A stretch of 64,000 bases of DNA from Sindora glabra (lineage: Eukaryota; Streptophyta; Magnoliopsida; Fabales; Fabaceae): positions 55,456,876-55,520,875 of the forward strand of contig CM035231.1 in the NCBI GenBank assembly GCA_020226215.1. Direction: 5' to 3'. This document shows, one piece after another, positions 63,901-64,000 of the stretch. The position numbers and the translations under genes were made by a program. Below the pieces are notes generated by a model that had not been told where the DNA came from, ran no database searches, and saw nothing but the letters and a program-made list of their open reading frames with translations. Position 1 is the stretch's first letter, and each line of letters begins with the position of its first letter.

Positions 63901-64000
63901 ACAAATGGATTCATGTCAAATAAAAACACCCTAAATTTGATGAATCGATTCAAGTTATCTATAAGCATTCTGTGATCTAATAAATTGATTCATTTAAGAA
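60951..64000. other. Promoter flank of ERdj2, then AT-rich intergenic
   Basis: The first 200 bases are of balanced composition and probably include the ERdj2 promoter. The rest is AT-rich with no gene and no element with definable ends. Confidence 0.5.
61256..61283. repeat. (ATT)n microsatellite
   Basis: About nine ATT units in a row in the upstream flank of ERdj2. Confidence 0.9.

Noticed and set aside
1..64000. tRNA or rRNA genes, CRISPR arrays, viral or toxin genes
   Set aside because: None was recognised on either strand; the short direct repeats here are microsatellites or transposon-derived.

Overview
This window is plant nuclear DNA, most likely from a eudicot. It is very AT-rich, has long transposon-derived intergenic stretches, and carries four intron-containing genes with GT-AG junctions. 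All four encode proteins typical of land plants. The exon structures below were read by hand from splice consensus, reading phase and family knowledge; no search was run. The species cannot be named from the sequence.

Layout. 1-25.6 kb is a repeat graveyard. It holds CACTA-like ends, a probable solo LTR (3658-5304) inserted in a dispersed repeat, decayed minus-strand Helitron protein segments (a Rep/helicase N-terminal region near 6.4-7.6 kb and an RPA-like zinc-ribbon/OB region near 19.8-20.2 kb), and a roughly 2 kb unit present in two long copies and one partial copy (15.9-17.7, 22.4-24.5 and 21.9-22.4 kb). 25.7-28.5 kb (+) is a TruA-family tRNA pseudouridine synthase, 320 aa in six exons. 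30.7-33.4 kb (-) is TGD4, a chloroplast outer-envelope lipid-transfer protein, 468 aa in five exons, tail-to-tail with the TruA gene. 34.2-37.8 kb holds a foldback MITE, a 5'-truncated LINE and a GC-rich hAT-like element. 40.2-48.7 kb (-) is a FAB1/PIKfyve-type phosphatidylinositol-3-phosphate 5-kinase, 1780 aa in eleven exons. 53.7-60.1 kb (-) is a Sec63-type ER J-protein (ERdj2), 684 aa in ten coding exons plus a 5'UTR intron, with a hAT MITE in one intron. 61-64 kb is AT-rich and shows no gene.

The four genes are housekeeping genes and do not form a cluster: RNA modification, ER-to-plastid lipid import, endosomal phosphoinositide synthesis and ER protein translocation. I found no undescribed multi-gene system. 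The most useful unusual points are: an apparent alternative first exon of FAB1 that would remove the FYVE domain; a retroposon poly(A) tail sitting directly against a FAB1 splice acceptor; a duplicated 3' splice site in the TruA gene; and the repeated unit with paired telobox motifs and conserved splice donors in the Helitron-rich region.
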